Shown in pieces: positions 45,464 to 55,558 of a stretch of 64,000 nucleotides of DNA (the first letter of the stretch is position 1; the number at the start of each line of letters is the position of its first letter). The stretch covers positions 434,001-498,000 of the forward strand of contig JADJLA010000001.1 of NCBI GenBank assembly GCA_016705695.1, read 5' to 3'. Origin of the DNA: Sphingobacteriaceae bacterium (GTDB lineage Bacteria > Bacteroidota > Bacteroidia > B-17B0 > Aurantibacillaceae). The notes below the pieces were generated by a model. It was not told the origin of the DNA and made no database searches. It saw nothing but the letters and a program-made list of their open reading frames with translations. Position numbers and translations under genes: made by a program.

Positions 45464-45607
45464 GTAATTGGCATCCGTATGTAATAGCAGAGTTTTTCGA
45501 CAGATCAGTCAATATTTTAGCTAGGCTTAAAGCGGATCTGTAAAGTTTATTTTGATAAATTTAATTAAAATGCTATTTTTACTTTGACGAATTCAACGTT
45601 TCGGTGT

Positions 45608-47503
45608 ATGAAGAAACTTCTCACTTTTATTTTACTATTTTTTACGGCCTTAAACTCATTTGCCGCCAATAAAATTGATACTTATCTTGTAGGAAAGCTT
45701 GAATACAAGGACCTTGAGAGTAGTAGCAAATTGATCGATAGATTAATTGTAAATGCGTTTGGAGTTTCGAATGAGGATAACGATTACAAATTCAATATTA
45801 AAAAAGTAGATTGTTGGAATGAGGAAGTAGCTGAGTTTAGGTATTTCCCTGAGGTTGACCTAGCGAATCGATCGAAATTGAGCAAAGGTGTATTAGTCTC
45901 AGGTAAAAATTCAAGCGTAAAATTCCGAGTTACTATTAACAGTGAGAAGTCTTTTTTAACCGCAAGGATCCGTGAATATTTAGATGAAAATAGTTCATTT
46001 GAAATGGAACTTATTGTTGTTGGTGATGATAGGGTGTTTGTTACAGAAGCTGTAGATAAGGATGTTTATAACGAAATATTAAGAACTAAAACATTTGTAG
46101 ATAAGGCCTTCAAGAATTTTTTTGGTGTGAATGTGATGAATATGAATTATCATATTGAAGTACTTAAAACCACTGCTTGCTTAATAAAGGATCTTCATAA
46201 ATTAGATTGTACAGAAGCTTACGATATGAGTGCAGCAGATAGCGCTTATAATGCTTTCAGTAACAAAATAAGTGCCCGCGAATACAGCTCCAGTTTTATT
46301 TTATTTGATGTAACAGTAACCAAAGATAAATCGAGGCTTACACAAAAGGCCAATGATGTTATAATAAGGGATGCGGATAGATCGGAGCACATACGATTTT
46401 ACTTTTGTATACCTAAGTATAACTTAAAACCGGGTTCGGGAAGATTTTTTGATATTGAAGGAAAAATCGTAACAAGCGACAAAAAACCTTTTGCAAACGT
46501 AAATGTTGAATTAAGGGACGCAACTAATAAGCTCGTGGCAACTCAAAAAACTGATAAGAACGGATATTTGAAGTTCGCAAAAGTTGATGAAGGTATGACC
46601 TATACGCTCTTTGTTGATAAAGCATATAAGGAAGAGGGTTTAAAGTTGACAACAAACGCCGATAAAACCGTGGGCCTATTTAAAAAGACTAAACTTGGTT
46701 TTGATTATAAATTATTAACTCCTGTGATCAATACATTAGAGGTAATTGAAGTTAAGGATCCTTCTGATGAACTTATGATCAAGATCAAGGCGAGGATAGT
46801 TTCGGTAAGCGATAAGATCAATCCGATAGCAGATCAGGTGGTAGAATTAAGGGATTTTCAGAATAAAGTATTGCAGACGAAAATGACCAACAAGGATGGA
46901 GACTTTGAGTTTAGTGATGTAAATATAAAAGAGATCTATTCGGTTGAATTATTTGAGTACAAAGAAAAATTCAAGAATGAGAAATTGTATATCTCTAATA
47001 CAAAGAACGAATTGGTAGCTCGGATTAGTAAAGACGCAAATGGTAAATTTGCTTACAAAACAATTCCGGCCGATCTTATCTATCTTTCTGATATGAAAAG
47101 CGAGGATGTTTCGCTTACGGTTAAGCGGCAATTAAAATTAAGCGATAACAATCTCATCATCCGTGATTTTGTATATTATGAAGTAAGGTCAACGGTAATT
47201 TCTTCCCAAGCAAAGATCACTCTTGATAAGATCATTAAGATCGCCAATGAAAATAAAGAAAGTAAGATCGAGATCATTTCTCACACAGACGTTAGGGGAG
47301 AAGGCGGCGACAATTTGAAGTTATCTCAAAAAAGAAGTGAAGCTGTGTTAGAGTATTTTGTAAAGAGTGGAATTGACAAGGCGAGGTTGAATCCAATAGG
47401 AAAAGGCGAGTTGGAGCCATTGAATTCGTGTACCGACGGTGTTCCTTGCACCGAAGACGAATATAAAATGAACAGAAGAACGGAATTTAGGTTCTATAAA
47501 TAG
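45608..47503 (+). CDS. OmpA-family protein with carboxypeptidase-regulatory-like domains
   Basis: The start at 45608 gives a proper signal peptide (MKKLLTFILLFFTALNSFA); the frame is open 8 codons earlier. In the 631-residue protein, residues about 20-280 are unrecognised and contain a partly repeated region. Two beta-sandwich regulatory-like domains follow (about 285-370 and 385-470; IEGKIVTSDKKPFANVNVEL, VELRDFQNKVLQTKMTNKDG). The C-terminal OmpA domain (about 525-631) has IEIISHTDVRGEGGDNLKLS and RRTEF, which bind peptidoglycan. It probably tethers the outer membrane to the cell wall. It converges with efp, 2 bp apart. Confidence 0.8.
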   Translation: MKKLLTFILLFFTALNSFAANKIDTYLVGKLEYKDLESSSKLIDRLIVNAFGVSNEDNDYKFNIKKVDCWNEEVAEFRYFPEVDLANRSKLSKGVLVSGKNSSVKFRVTINSEKSFLTARIREYLDENSSFEMELIVVGDDRVFVTEAVDKDVYNEILRTKTFVDKAFKNFFGVNVMNMNYHIEVLKTTACLIKDLHKLDCTEAYDMSAADSAYNAFSNKISAREYSSSFILFDVTVTKDKSRLTQKANDVIIRDADRSEHIRFYFCIPKYNLKPGSGRFFDIEGKIVTSDKKPFANVNVELRDATNKLVATQKTDKNGYLKFAKVDEGMTYTLFVDKAYKEEGLKLTTNADKTVGLFKKTKLGFDYKLLTPVINTLEVIEVKDPSDELMIKIKARIVSVSDKINPIADQVVELRDFQNKVLQTKMTNKDGDFEFSDVNIKEIYSVELFEYKEKFKNEKLYISNTKNELVARISKDANGKFAYKTIPADLIYLSDMKSEDVSLTVKRQLKLSDNNLIIRDFVYYEVRSTVISSQAKITLDKIIKIANENKESKIEIISHTDVRGEGGDNLKLSQKRSEAVLEYFVKSGIDKARLNPIGKGELEPLNSCTDGVPCTEDEYKMNRRTEFRFYK

Positions 47504-47505
47504 TC

Positions 47506-48060
47506 TTACTTCATAACGCGCTCAATATACTCACCTGTTTCAGTATCAATTTTTAATTTGTCGCCAATATTAACGAACATGGGTACCGAAATTTTTATTC
47601 CGCCTTCAACTTCTGCAGGCTTTACTAATTTTCCTTTATTGCCATCTTCTGTATAGGTTACGGTCAATTCAACATGTTTTGGAAGTTCACCATTCAGTGG
47701 TTTCTCGTTCTCGTCAAATCTTATTTTGAGGATCATCCCTTCTTGAAGAAATTGAATGGTATCGGCAAATATGATCTTTGGAATATGTATTTGCTCAAAA
47801 GTTTCTTGGTTCATGCAAACCAAAAATTCATTCTCAGAATAGATATATTGTAACTCATGCTCATCTACTCTTACTATATCAACCTTTTCGCCGGAGCGAA
47901 AGCGAACTTCACTTTGTTTGCCATTTTCAACGTTGCGACATTTGCACGAAAAAATAGTATTTCCTTTTCCAGGAGTAATATGGTCGTATTCTAATACTTT
48001 TAAAAGTACATTATCGTATCTAATAAAGCAGTTTTTTGAAAGATCTGAGGTGGTTGCCAT
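47506..48060 (-). CDS. efp: Elongation factor P (divergent)
   Basis: EF-P relieves ribosome stalling at polyproline stretches. This 184-residue protein has the three-domain layout: N-terminal KOW-like domain with the tip loop TPGKGN (Lys32), central domain from about 65 to 128, and C-terminal OB domain with ISVPMFVNIGDKLKIDTETG (last two blocks). It diverges from the usual sequence (SCKCRNVENGKQSEVRF instead of the usual KLKNLxTG form). A more canonical paralogue may therefore exist elsewhere in the genome. No modification gene is adjacent. It lies 112 bp downstream of the formate operon on the same strand. Confidence 0.9.
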   Translation of the reverse strand: MATTSDLSKNCFIRYDNVLLKVLEYDHITPGKGNTIFSCKCRNVENGKQSEVRFRSGEKVDIVRVDEHELQYIYSENEFLVCMNQETFEQIHIPKIIFADTIQFLQEGMILKIRFDENEKPLNGELPKHVELTVTYTEDGNKGKLVKPAEVEGGIKISVPMFVNIGDKLKIDTETGEYIERVMK

Positions 48061-48172
48061 TATGATTATTTTTTTTGTTGGGAAAGGTATGATGTTCTAT
48101 CTTTTGTGGTGAAAATCATCATGCACTTACGTCTACAAATGGTAAGTGCACGATGATCAATAAAATGAGACT

Positions 48173-50893
48173 TTAGGCATTTTTGTATTGTCCTTTACTT
48201 TTTCGAATATTAACGGCAACTATTTTGTATTCCGGACAAAGCGCTTCTGTATCGTGCTCATCGCTGGTGATCACATTGAGCATTACTTCAGGGAAATGAA
48301 AAGTAGTGCTTAATACACCTGGCTTAACTTCATCGGTAACAAAAGCCTTAATATCCACTTTGCCGCGCATAGACTCCACACAAACCATATCGCCATCATT
48401 GATCAATAGTTTTTTAGAATCAGCCGGATTTATCATGATCACATCTTCGGTTAAAATATCAACGTTACCTGTTCTACGTGTCATTGTACCACAATTGTAG
48501 TGTTCAAGTGTTCTATTGGTAGTTAATGTGAAAGGATATTCTTTTCCATTTTTTTGTATTTCACTGGATTGTTCCCAATCGAAATAGTGAAATTTACCCT
48601 TACCGCGTTGAAAGGATTCAAGATGTAGTATTTCTGTATCGCTTCCGTCTTTTTTAACCGGCCATTGTTTTCCGGTAGTTCCAAGTTCATTCCATTTTAC
48701 ACCGGCAAAGAACGGCACAATTTGCGAGATCTCTTCAAGCATTGTATCGGGCTTGTATTCAGGTTGTGCGTAACCCATTTTATTCATTATCTCAACTAAG
48801 ATCTGGCCGTCTGCTTTTGTTCCTTCAAGGGGTTCAACAACTTTTTGCACCTTTTGAATTCTTCTTTCGGCATTAGTATAGGTTCCACTCTTTTCTAAAA
48901 ATGAAGCGCCCGGTAAAATAACATGGGCGTACTTAGCTGTTTCAGTAATGAATAATTCTTGCACCACCAATAGATCTAAATGTTCCATGGCAGCGATCAC
49001 TTTATTTGTATTCGGATCGGTTTGAATTACATCTTCGCCCATTAACCAAAGTGCTTTTAATTTACCATCGATCGATGCATCAAACATCTCAGGGATCTTT
49101 AATCCTTTACCCATTGGAATTGGGGTTTTATAAAAATCCTGATAAACTTTATTCCAGGTTGCATCATAAGAATCCATATAACCGGCTCCTTGATGCGGTT
49201 GACAACCCATATCGGCAGCGCCTTGAACATTATTTTGCCCGCGTAATGGATTTACACCAACGCCTCTTCTGCCAATGTTACCTGTGATCATGGCAAGGTC
49301 AGAGATCAACATTACCGTAAACGAACCTTGGCTATGCTCTGTAACACCCAAGCCATGAAACGACATTGCATTTGGTGCTTTAGCATATGCTAACGAAGCT
49401 CTTCTTACAAGATCTTTGTTAACTCCGGTGATCTTTTCCAATTCATTTACATCCAATTTCAAAATTTGCGCTTTGAAATCTTCATAACCCTCAGTTCTAT
49501 TATCTATAAATTCTTTTGCAGCCGCACCTTCAGTTATTATATAAAACAGCATCATGTTGAGTAATGCAACGTTTGTTCCTGGTTGTAATTGCAAATGATA
49601 GGTGGCGTATTTTGCCATTTCAGTTCTACGAGGGTCAATTACTATGGTAGTTTTCCCTTTCAACGCAAACTGTTTTAGCTTTGCACCGGTAACTGGATGT
49701 GCATCGGTTGGATTTGCCCCAATTACCATAATGCAATCTGTGTGTTTAATATCTTCAACAGAGTTTGTTGCTGCACCTGTGCCAAATGCACGTTGCATTC
49801 CTAATGCAGTTGGCGAATGACATACGCGTGCGCAACAATCAATATTGTTTGTACCAATAACAGCACGAATGAATTTTTGCATTAAATAATTTTCTTCGTT
49901 GGTACACCTTGCAGAGGATATCCCTGCAATAGAATCAGGGCCGTGTTCTTTTTTTATTGTGGTTAATTTATTTGCAATAAAGTCGTAGGCCTCATCCCAA
50001 CTTGCAGGTTCTAATTTTCCATTCTTTCGAATAAGAGGTGTTTTAATTCTATCAGGATGGTTGTAAAACGAAAATGCAAAGCGACCTTTTAAACAAGTAT
50101 GACCTTGGTTAACTTCAGCATCATAAGGAGCTTGAATTGATTTTACTTTATTGTTCACTACTGTAACTTCTAAATTACAGCCAACGCCGCAATAGGTACA
50201 AATGGTTCGCGTTTTTGTGTCTGCAACAACAGATTTTGACTCAAACACATCGGAAATTGCAGAGGTAGGGCAGGCTTGCGCACAAGCACCACAACTCACG
50301 CAATCAGAATTAAAAAACGATTCATTATTGCTCTTTATAATATGACTGTCAAAACCTCTGCCTGCCATACTTAAAACCAATTCACCTTGTACTTCATCGC
50401 ACGCACGCACGCAACGGTAACAGTTAATGCATTTAGAGAAATCTGAGGTCATGTATGGATGACTCAGGTCTTTTTCCCTGTTTAAATGGTTTTTCCCTTC
50501 AGGATAGCGAATATCGCGCACGCCAACCTTTGCTGCTACAGTTTGTAATTCACAATTATTATTCACCTCACAGGTTAAACAATCTAATGGGTGATCAGTA
50601 AGTACTAATTCAATGATGTTCTTACGTAAGCGTTTGATCTTATCGTTATTTGTATAGATATAAGAATTAGGAATAACAGGTGTGTGACAAGATGCTTGTG
50701 CTTTTGCGGGGCCACCTTTTGCCAATGCTACATCTACGCTGCAAACACGGCACGATCCAAATGGATCAAGATTTGGCGCATCACAAAGTGTAGGAATTAA
50801 TTCTTTTCCTAAATGTCTTCTCACAAAATTGAGAATGGTTTCGCCCGGATTTACCGGATAAGACTTATCATCAATGAAAGCTACTGACCCCAT
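48173..50893 (-). CDS. fdhA: NAD-dependent formate dehydrogenase, alpha (molybdopterin) subunit
   Basis: This subunit oxidises formate to CO2 at a bis-MGD Mo/W centre and passes electrons down Fe-S clusters to the NAD-reducing subunit. The 906 residues hold, in order: a [2Fe-2S] domain (C37, C48, C51, C69); a His-Cys cluster (H101, C105, C108, C114); two 4Fe-4S sets (C155/158/161/165 and C198/201/204/208); a catalytic-domain cluster (C232, C235, C239, C267); and the molybdopterin domains. The active-site position is Cys358 (RVCHSPT), not selenocysteine. No twin-arginine signal is present, so it is cytoplasmic, of the FdsA type. It is last in the operon fhs-fdhD-fdsGB-fdhA, 5 bp after its partner gene. 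Confidence 0.93.
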   Translation of the reverse strand: MGSVAFIDDKSYPVNPGETILNFVRRHLGKELIPTLCDAPNLDPFGSCRVCSVDVALAKGGPAKAQASCHTPVIPNSYIYTNNDKIKRLRKNIIELVLTDHPLDCLTCEVNNNCELQTVAAKVGVRDIRYPEGKNHLNREKDLSHPYMTSDFSKCINCYRCVRACDEVQGELVLSMAGRGFDSHIIKSNNESFFNSDCVSCGACAQACPTSAISDVFESKSVVADTKTRTICTYCGVGCNLEVTVVNNKVKSIQAPYDAEVNQGHTCLKGRFAFSFYNHPDRIKTPLIRKNGKLEPASWDEAYDFIANKLTTIKKEHGPDSIAGISSARCTNEENYLMQKFIRAVIGTNNIDCCARVCHSPTALGMQRAFGTGAATNSVEDIKHTDCIMVIGANPTDAHPVTGAKLKQFALKGKTTIVIDPRRTEMAKYATYHLQLQPGTNVALLNMMLFYIITEGAAAKEFIDNRTEGYEDFKAQILKLDVNELEKITGVNKDLVRRASLAYAKAPNAMSFHGLGVTEHSQGSFTVMLISDLAMITGNIGRRGVGVNPLRGQNNVQGAADMGCQPHQGAGYMDSYDATWNKVYQDFYKTPIPMGKGLKIPEMFDASIDGKLKALWLMGEDVIQTDPNTNKVIAAMEHLDLLVVQELFITETAKYAHVILPGASFLEKSGTYTNAERRIQKVQKVVEPLEGTKADGQILVEIMNKMGYAQPEYKPDTMLEEISQIVPFFAGVKWNELGTTGKQWPVKKDGSDTEILHLESFQRGKGKFHYFDWEQSSEIQKNGKEYPFTLTTNRTLEHYNCGTMTRRTGNVDILTEDVIMINPADSKKLLINDGDMVCVESMRGKVDIKAFVTDEVKPGVLSTTFHFPEVMLNVITSDEHDTEALCPEYKIVAVNIRKSKGQYKNA

Positions 50894-50898
50894 AATTT

Positions 50899-52551
50899 TT
50901 ATTTTTTAAAATAAACTGATAATTCGTTTTCAAAATATTTCATCGCATTCTTGATAGGTAAAGGTAAACCACCACCAAGTGCGCATAGAGAACCTGTTTC
51001 TAAAGTTTCTAACAGATCATTCATTAAATTAATATCGATCTTATAATCTTCTTTTTGAACTTTCTCCATCATTTCGGCGCCGCGGGTTGAACCCAACCTG
51101 CAAGGAAAGCATTTGCCACAACTTTCATGAGCTGTGAACTTAAATAAGTGCTCTATATATTTCACTATAGGAAAATTTTGAGGAATACATACAATCGATG
51201 CATGTCCTAATAGAAAACCTTCTTTTGCAAACGAATCAAAATCAACGGTAAGGTTATTTATTTTCTCAACCGGTACCAATCCTCCAAGGGGACCACCAAT
51301 ATGCATAGCCTTTATGGGTTCACGAAACCCTCCGCCTAATTCATTCAGTACAACTGAGAGTGGAGTACCCATATCAACTTCATAGATGCCGGGATTATTG
51401 AAGGATCCATCTAATGAAACTAATTTTGTGCCTGATGAACGTGCGGTTCCAATGGCTGCAAATGCTTTACCGCCATTTTTAAAAATGAATGGAAGGTTTG
51501 CTAATGTCTCAACGTTATTTACTACTGTTGGTTTGTTGAATAAACCTTTTTGTGTAGGGTAGGGAGGGCGAACTCTTACTTCGGGTCTTTGTCCTTCAAT
51601 TGATGAAAGTAATGCCGTTTCTTCTCCGCAGATATAAGCACCTTGTGCTTTGATAACTTTAAAATCAAAATTGAATCCTGATCCGTTAATGTTTTTTCCT
51701 AAAAGTTTTTCTTTTCTTAATTTTTCAATGCAATCAGAAATAATATCTACAGATTCAGGATACTCTCCTCTGATGTAAACCACACCGCAATCAGCACCGG
51801 CAATGTAACCGGCTATCATCATTCCCATCAATAAAGAATGAGGACGATTTTCCATGATATAGCGATCAGAATAAGCTCCAGGATCTCCTTCATCTGCATT
51901 GCACACAATAAATTTAGAATCTGAACGCTCATTTCTGCAAGCGTCCAGCTTAAATGTCATAGAGAATCCGGCACCACCTCTTCCTCGTACACCTGAATCT
52001 TTCAACTCAGAAATAAGTTGAGATGCGTCTTTACCAAGTAGCGATGTAAATATTTTATAATAGTCATTTATTGTGCCATATTCAGCGGTTAAAATACCTG
52101 CGCCTTTAGATGCTACTTTGTACTTTTCACCGGTAACTTTCTCTCCTGCTTTTATTTTTGTGATATTATCAATGTCTTTTCCTGAATAATTTTTTCCATC
52201 CAAATGAAAAGAGCTGTTTTCATGACAACGACCCAGGCAGCACATTTCACCAATTTCATTTGCGTTGTAATGTTTCTCTAGTTTAGCATGTACAGCATCT
52301 TGAGTTCCTTTGATCATGCAAACGCTACCATTACACACATAAACTTTTTTGCCTTTGTTCTCGGGCTTTAAAAAGTCATAAAACGAAACAGTTCCGTGTA
52401 CTGTAGATTTGCCAACTAAAAAATCCTGGCGTAATTTTTCAAGAATTTCTGCATCAGGTGTGCCTTTTTCTGAAGCGGCAACACCTAGTTCTTCAAATAA
52501 ATTCTTTGTAATGCCTTTACGGCCTAATAAGTGACTTAAGTTATTCGACAT
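50899..52551 (-). CDS. Fused NuoE/NuoF-like diaphorase subunit of formate dehydrogenase
   Basis: This 550-residue protein fuses a NuoE-like thioredoxin-fold [2Fe-2S] domain to a NuoF-like FMN/NADH/4Fe-4S domain, as in soluble NAD-dependent formate dehydrogenases. The [2Fe-2S] domain is at about 1-135, with CNGSVC and CCLGRC. In the NuoF-like part, RGRGGAGFS binds FMN, NADEGDPGAYSDR and GAYICGEETALL bind NADH/FMN, and ESCGKCFPCR plus a distal CALGG Cys form the 4Fe-4S site. It moves electrons from FdhA to NAD+. It overlaps fdhD by 11 bp and precedes fdhA by 5 bp. A complex I origin is unlikely, since no other nuo genes are near. Confidence 0.93.
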   Translation of the reverse strand: MSNNLSHLLGRKGITKNLFEELGVAASEKGTPDAEILEKLRQDFLVGKSTVHGTVSFYDFLKPENKGKKVYVCNGSVCMIKGTQDAVHAKLEKHYNANEIGEMCCLGRCHENSSFHLDGKNYSGKDIDNITKIKAGEKVTGEKYKVASKGAGILTAEYGTINDYYKIFTSLLGKDASQLISELKDSGVRGRGGAGFSMTFKLDACRNERSDSKFIVCNADEGDPGAYSDRYIMENRPHSLLMGMMIAGYIAGADCGVVYIRGEYPESVDIISDCIEKLRKEKLLGKNINGSGFNFDFKVIKAQGAYICGEETALLSSIEGQRPEVRVRPPYPTQKGLFNKPTVVNNVETLANLPFIFKNGGKAFAAIGTARSSGTKLVSLDGSFNNPGIYEVDMGTPLSVVLNELGGGFREPIKAMHIGGPLGGLVPVEKINNLTVDFDSFAKEGFLLGHASIVCIPQNFPIVKYIEHLFKFTAHESCGKCFPCRLGSTRGAEMMEKVQKEDYKIDINLMNDLLETLETGSLCALGGGLPLPIKNAMKYFENELSVYFKK

Positions 52552-53386
52552 CGTTTTTAATTTTTATCTTATCAGTAACTAAATTGTTATTTACAATTGT
52601 GATCTGATGTGGATTTGAGTAAATAGTGAATTTATCATTGCGGCAAAAAGCCATTAAGGTGATGCCGGATTCTTGTGCATTATCAACAGCTAAAGTAGAT
52701 GGAGCGGATACAGCTGCGATAAAAGGGATATTAGCTGATTTTGCCTTTTCAACAATTTCATAAGAGATCCTTCCGCTAACGGTAATACATTTTGCTTTTT
52801 CTATCAATTTATTATTGATAAGATACCCAACAACCTTATCAACTGCATTGTGTCTGCCAATATCTTCTTGAAGTGTGAGAAGTTGTCCATCTAAAGTGAA
52901 TGCGCCGGCAGCGTGTGTGCCGCCTGATTTTTGAAAATTTACTTGCCCTGCATTTATTTGCTCAAACATTTTTGGTACTAGCTCGGCACTTAACTTAGCC
53001 GAATTATTTACTACTGTACAATGCATGTCGTCAAGAGTAGTTTTTCCACAAACTCCGCAAGAGGATGAAGATATCACATTTCGTGTGCCTGCAAAATCTT
53101 TTAAAATAAATTCATTCGGTATTTGAACATTAATGGATTCTATGAAACCTTCTTGGTTTTTTGTTATTACCTCAATAGTAGGCGTGTGAAGCAGATCTCT
53201 GAAGATGTTTTCAGTAAACAATAACCCTCGTGCAAGATCAAATTCATTACCCGGGGTTTGCATTGTTACAGTAAATGGAACATTGTTAACGGCTATGCTT
53301 AATGGTACTTCAATTGAAATAGGATCCTCTGTTTGCGAGAATTTTTTGCCATTAAAAACAACTCCGTTATAAAGTTTTATCTCCAT
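52541..53386 (-). CDS. fdhD: Formate dehydrogenase accessory sulfurtransferase FdhD
   Basis: FdhD carries sulfur from a cysteine desulfurase to the Mo-bis-MGD cofactor, which is essential for formate dehydrogenase activity. The 281-residue protein has the conserved CxxC loop (SSSCGVCGKTTLDD, about 115-128) and the GRHNAVDKVVG nucleotide-binding motif. Start and stop both overlap neighbours (1 bp with fhs, 11 bp with the diaphorase gene), so the operon is tightly coupled. Confidence 0.95.
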   Translation of the reverse strand: MEIKLYNGVVFNGKKFSQTEDPISIEVPLSIAVNNVPFTVTMQTPGNEFDLARGLLFTENIFRDLLHTPTIEVITKNQEGFIESINVQIPNEFILKDFAGTRNVISSSSCGVCGKTTLDDMHCTVVNNSAKLSAELVPKMFEQINAGQVNFQKSGGTHAAGAFTLDGQLLTLQEDIGRHNAVDKVVGYLINNKLIEKAKCITVSGRISYEIVEKAKSANIPFIAAVSAPSTLAVDNAQESGITLMAFCRNDKFTIYSNPHQITIVNNNLVTDKIKIKNDVE

Positions 53387-55071
53387 TAAGAAAGCCCTGT
53401 GATGTTTCCGTTATTATCAATGTCCATTCCTTCAGATGCAGGAATAACTGGTAAACCAGGCATTCTCATCATATCGCCAACAATAGCAACTACAAATCCG
53501 GCACCGGCTGCTAATTCAAACTCGCGAATATTAATTTTGAATCCTGTTGGTCGTCCAACCCTTTTTTCATCATCCGAAAATGATTTTTGAGTTTTTGCCA
53601 TACAAACAGGAAAGCCATTAACTCCTAGTTTAGCGTATTCTTTTAATTGAGTTTTTGCTTTTGGAGAATAAGTTACATCAACTGCGCCATATATTTCAGT
53701 AGCGATCGTTTTGATCTTATCTTCAATAGATAAATTCCAATCATAAAGTTGTTTGTAGTTATTCTTTTTGCTTTCGATCACTTCTACAACTGCTTTTGCA
53801 AGATCCATGGTTCCATTTCCGCCATCTCCCCATCCTTTAGAAATTACTGCTTTAACACCAAGGGTCGCACATTTTTCTATTACATAATTGATCTCTGCTT
53901 CCGAATCTGTGTAAAAATTATTCAAGGCAACTACTGCGGTGAATCCAAATTTTTTGCAATTCTCAATATGTTTTTCAAGATTCTCAAATCCCTTTTGAAT
54001 ATAGTCCATGTTTGGAGTATTGTATTCATCAGGTTTTGCACCACCATGGTGACGCAATGCTCTAATTGTAGCAACAATAACTAAGGCTTTTGGTTTTAAT
54101 CCACCAACAGGGCATTTGATATCTAAAAATTTCTCTGCACCAAGATCTGCACCAAAACCTGCTTCTGTAACGACATAATCAGAAAGTGACATCCCCATTT
54201 TTGTAGCAACGATAGAGTTTGTTCCTTGTGCAATATTTGCAAATGGGCCACAGTGTACAATTGCAGGATTTCCTTCGAGCGTTTGAACAAGATTTGGTTT
54301 AATGGCATCTTTCAATAAAATTGCCATCGCACCTTCAGCTTTAAGTTCACGTGCAAATACAGGGCGTTTATCAAAGGTGTAACCAATAAAAATATTTCCA
54401 AGTCGTTTTTTTAGATCAGGAAAATCTTTTGAGAGACAAAGGATTGCCATAACTTCAGAAGCTGCGGTGATATTAAATCCTGTTTCACGAGGAATTCCAT
54501 TTGCTGTTCCACCAAGACCAATCACGATATCTCTTAATGAACGATCGTTCATATCCATTACACGTTTCCACACAATGGTACGAGGATCAATATTTAAGTT
54601 GCCGGTTTTATTTTGAATGTTATTATCTATTAAGGCTGACAATAAATTATTAGCCTTTTCAATTGCCGAAAAATCGCCGGTGAAATGTAGGTTGATATCT
54701 ACCATAGGGATCACTTGCGAATACCCACCGCCTGCTGCTCCACCTTTCATTCCAAATACAGGACCTAATGAAGGCTCTCTTAAAACTACCATTGCTTTTT
54801 TCCCAATTTTATTTAAACCATCAGTTAATCCTATCGACACTGTAGTTTTTCCTTCTCCCGCAGGTGTAGGATTTACCGCGGAAACAAGAATAAGATTACA
54901 TTGTGATACCTTTTCTTCGTTGATCAAGGTAAGTGGTAATTTAGCTTTGTATTTTCCGTAATGCTCTAACTCTTCAAGATCGATGCCGATTTTTTTTGCG
55001 ATGTTATTGATGTGATCAATTTTTGCACTTTGCGCGATCTCAAGGTCGGTTAATGGTTTTTTTGTTGTCAT
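53386..55071 (-). CDS. fhs: Formate--tetrahydrofolate ligase
   Basis: This enzyme makes 10-formyl-THF from formate, THF and ATP. At 561 residues it is the usual size. The P-loop TPAGEGKTTVSIGL is near 70-83, and PSLGPVFGMKGGAAGGG near 101-117 is the family signature. It heads the formate operon, so formate can be routed either to C1-folate here or to CO2 and NADH by the dehydrogenase. No obvious riboswitch is seen in the 487-bp upstream gap. Confidence 0.96.
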   Translation of the reverse strand: MTTKKPLTDLEIAQSAKIDHINNIAKKIGIDLEELEHYGKYKAKLPLTLINEEKVSQCNLILVSAVNPTPAGEGKTTVSIGLTDGLNKIGKKAMVVLREPSLGPVFGMKGGAAGGGYSQVIPMVDINLHFTGDFSAIEKANNLLSALIDNNIQNKTGNLNIDPRTIVWKRVMDMNDRSLRDIVIGLGGTANGIPRETGFNITAASEVMAILCLSKDFPDLKKRLGNIFIGYTFDKRPVFARELKAEGAMAILLKDAIKPNLVQTLEGNPAIVHCGPFANIAQGTNSIVATKMGMSLSDYVVTEAGFGADLGAEKFLDIKCPVGGLKPKALVIVATIRALRHHGGAKPDEYNTPNMDYIQKGFENLEKHIENCKKFGFTAVVALNNFYTDSEAEINYVIEKCATLGVKAVISKGWGDGGNGTMDLAKAVVEVIESKKNNYKQLYDWNLSIEDKIKTIATEIYGAVDVTYSPKAKTQLKEYAKLGVNGFPVCMAKTQKSFSDDEKRVGRPTGFKINIREFELAAGAGFVVAIVGDMMRMPGLPVIPASEGMDIDNNGNITGLS

Positions 55072-55558
55072 AATGGCTATTTATTTAAGATGAGTTTTTC
55101 GTGTCAATAATTCACCAAAATACTAAATTTCGTCTATAGATAGAAGTCTTTTTGATTATTTTTAATTAAAAAAAAACATGACAAACAAAATATCAGAGAA
55201 TGGATGATAAATATGTATGATACTAGGTAAAATGAAGAATAAACGATGAATTTGGGGGTAAATTAATGCGTGTAGATCTATTTTGGAGGCTCCTTGATAG
55301 AATCTTGCCTTTTTTTCTTGTTTTTTTTGGCTCAATTTCACAACTACCCGCAAAATACTCTTATTAAAAAGCCTAAAAAACTCAACTTTTCGAATGAATT
55401 GTAGTTGATAACAAATAATTAGTAGAGTTGTTTGAAGCCTTTTATTTTAATTAGCTTATTTAATATGAAAATTCGGTGATTTTGCCAATTAGTCGCAGTG
55501 TAAAAATTCATGCAGTGTTGGATGAATTAATATGATATCTTTGATCAAAACTATTTGT
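55072..55558. other. Divergent intergenic gap between fhs and the cyclophilin gene
   Basis: This 487-bp AT-rich region has no supported gene. A TATCTTTG box at 55536-55543 matches the -7 consensus but sits only 15 bp before the cyclophilin ATG and lacks a well spaced TTG. I see no repeat element or folded RNA. Confidence 0.4.

Noticed and set aside
50899..52551. Complex I (nuo) gene fragment
   Set aside because: The NuoE-NuoF fusion lies in a tight operon with fdhA and fdhD and no other nuo genes, which fits the diaphorase of a soluble formate dehydrogenase.
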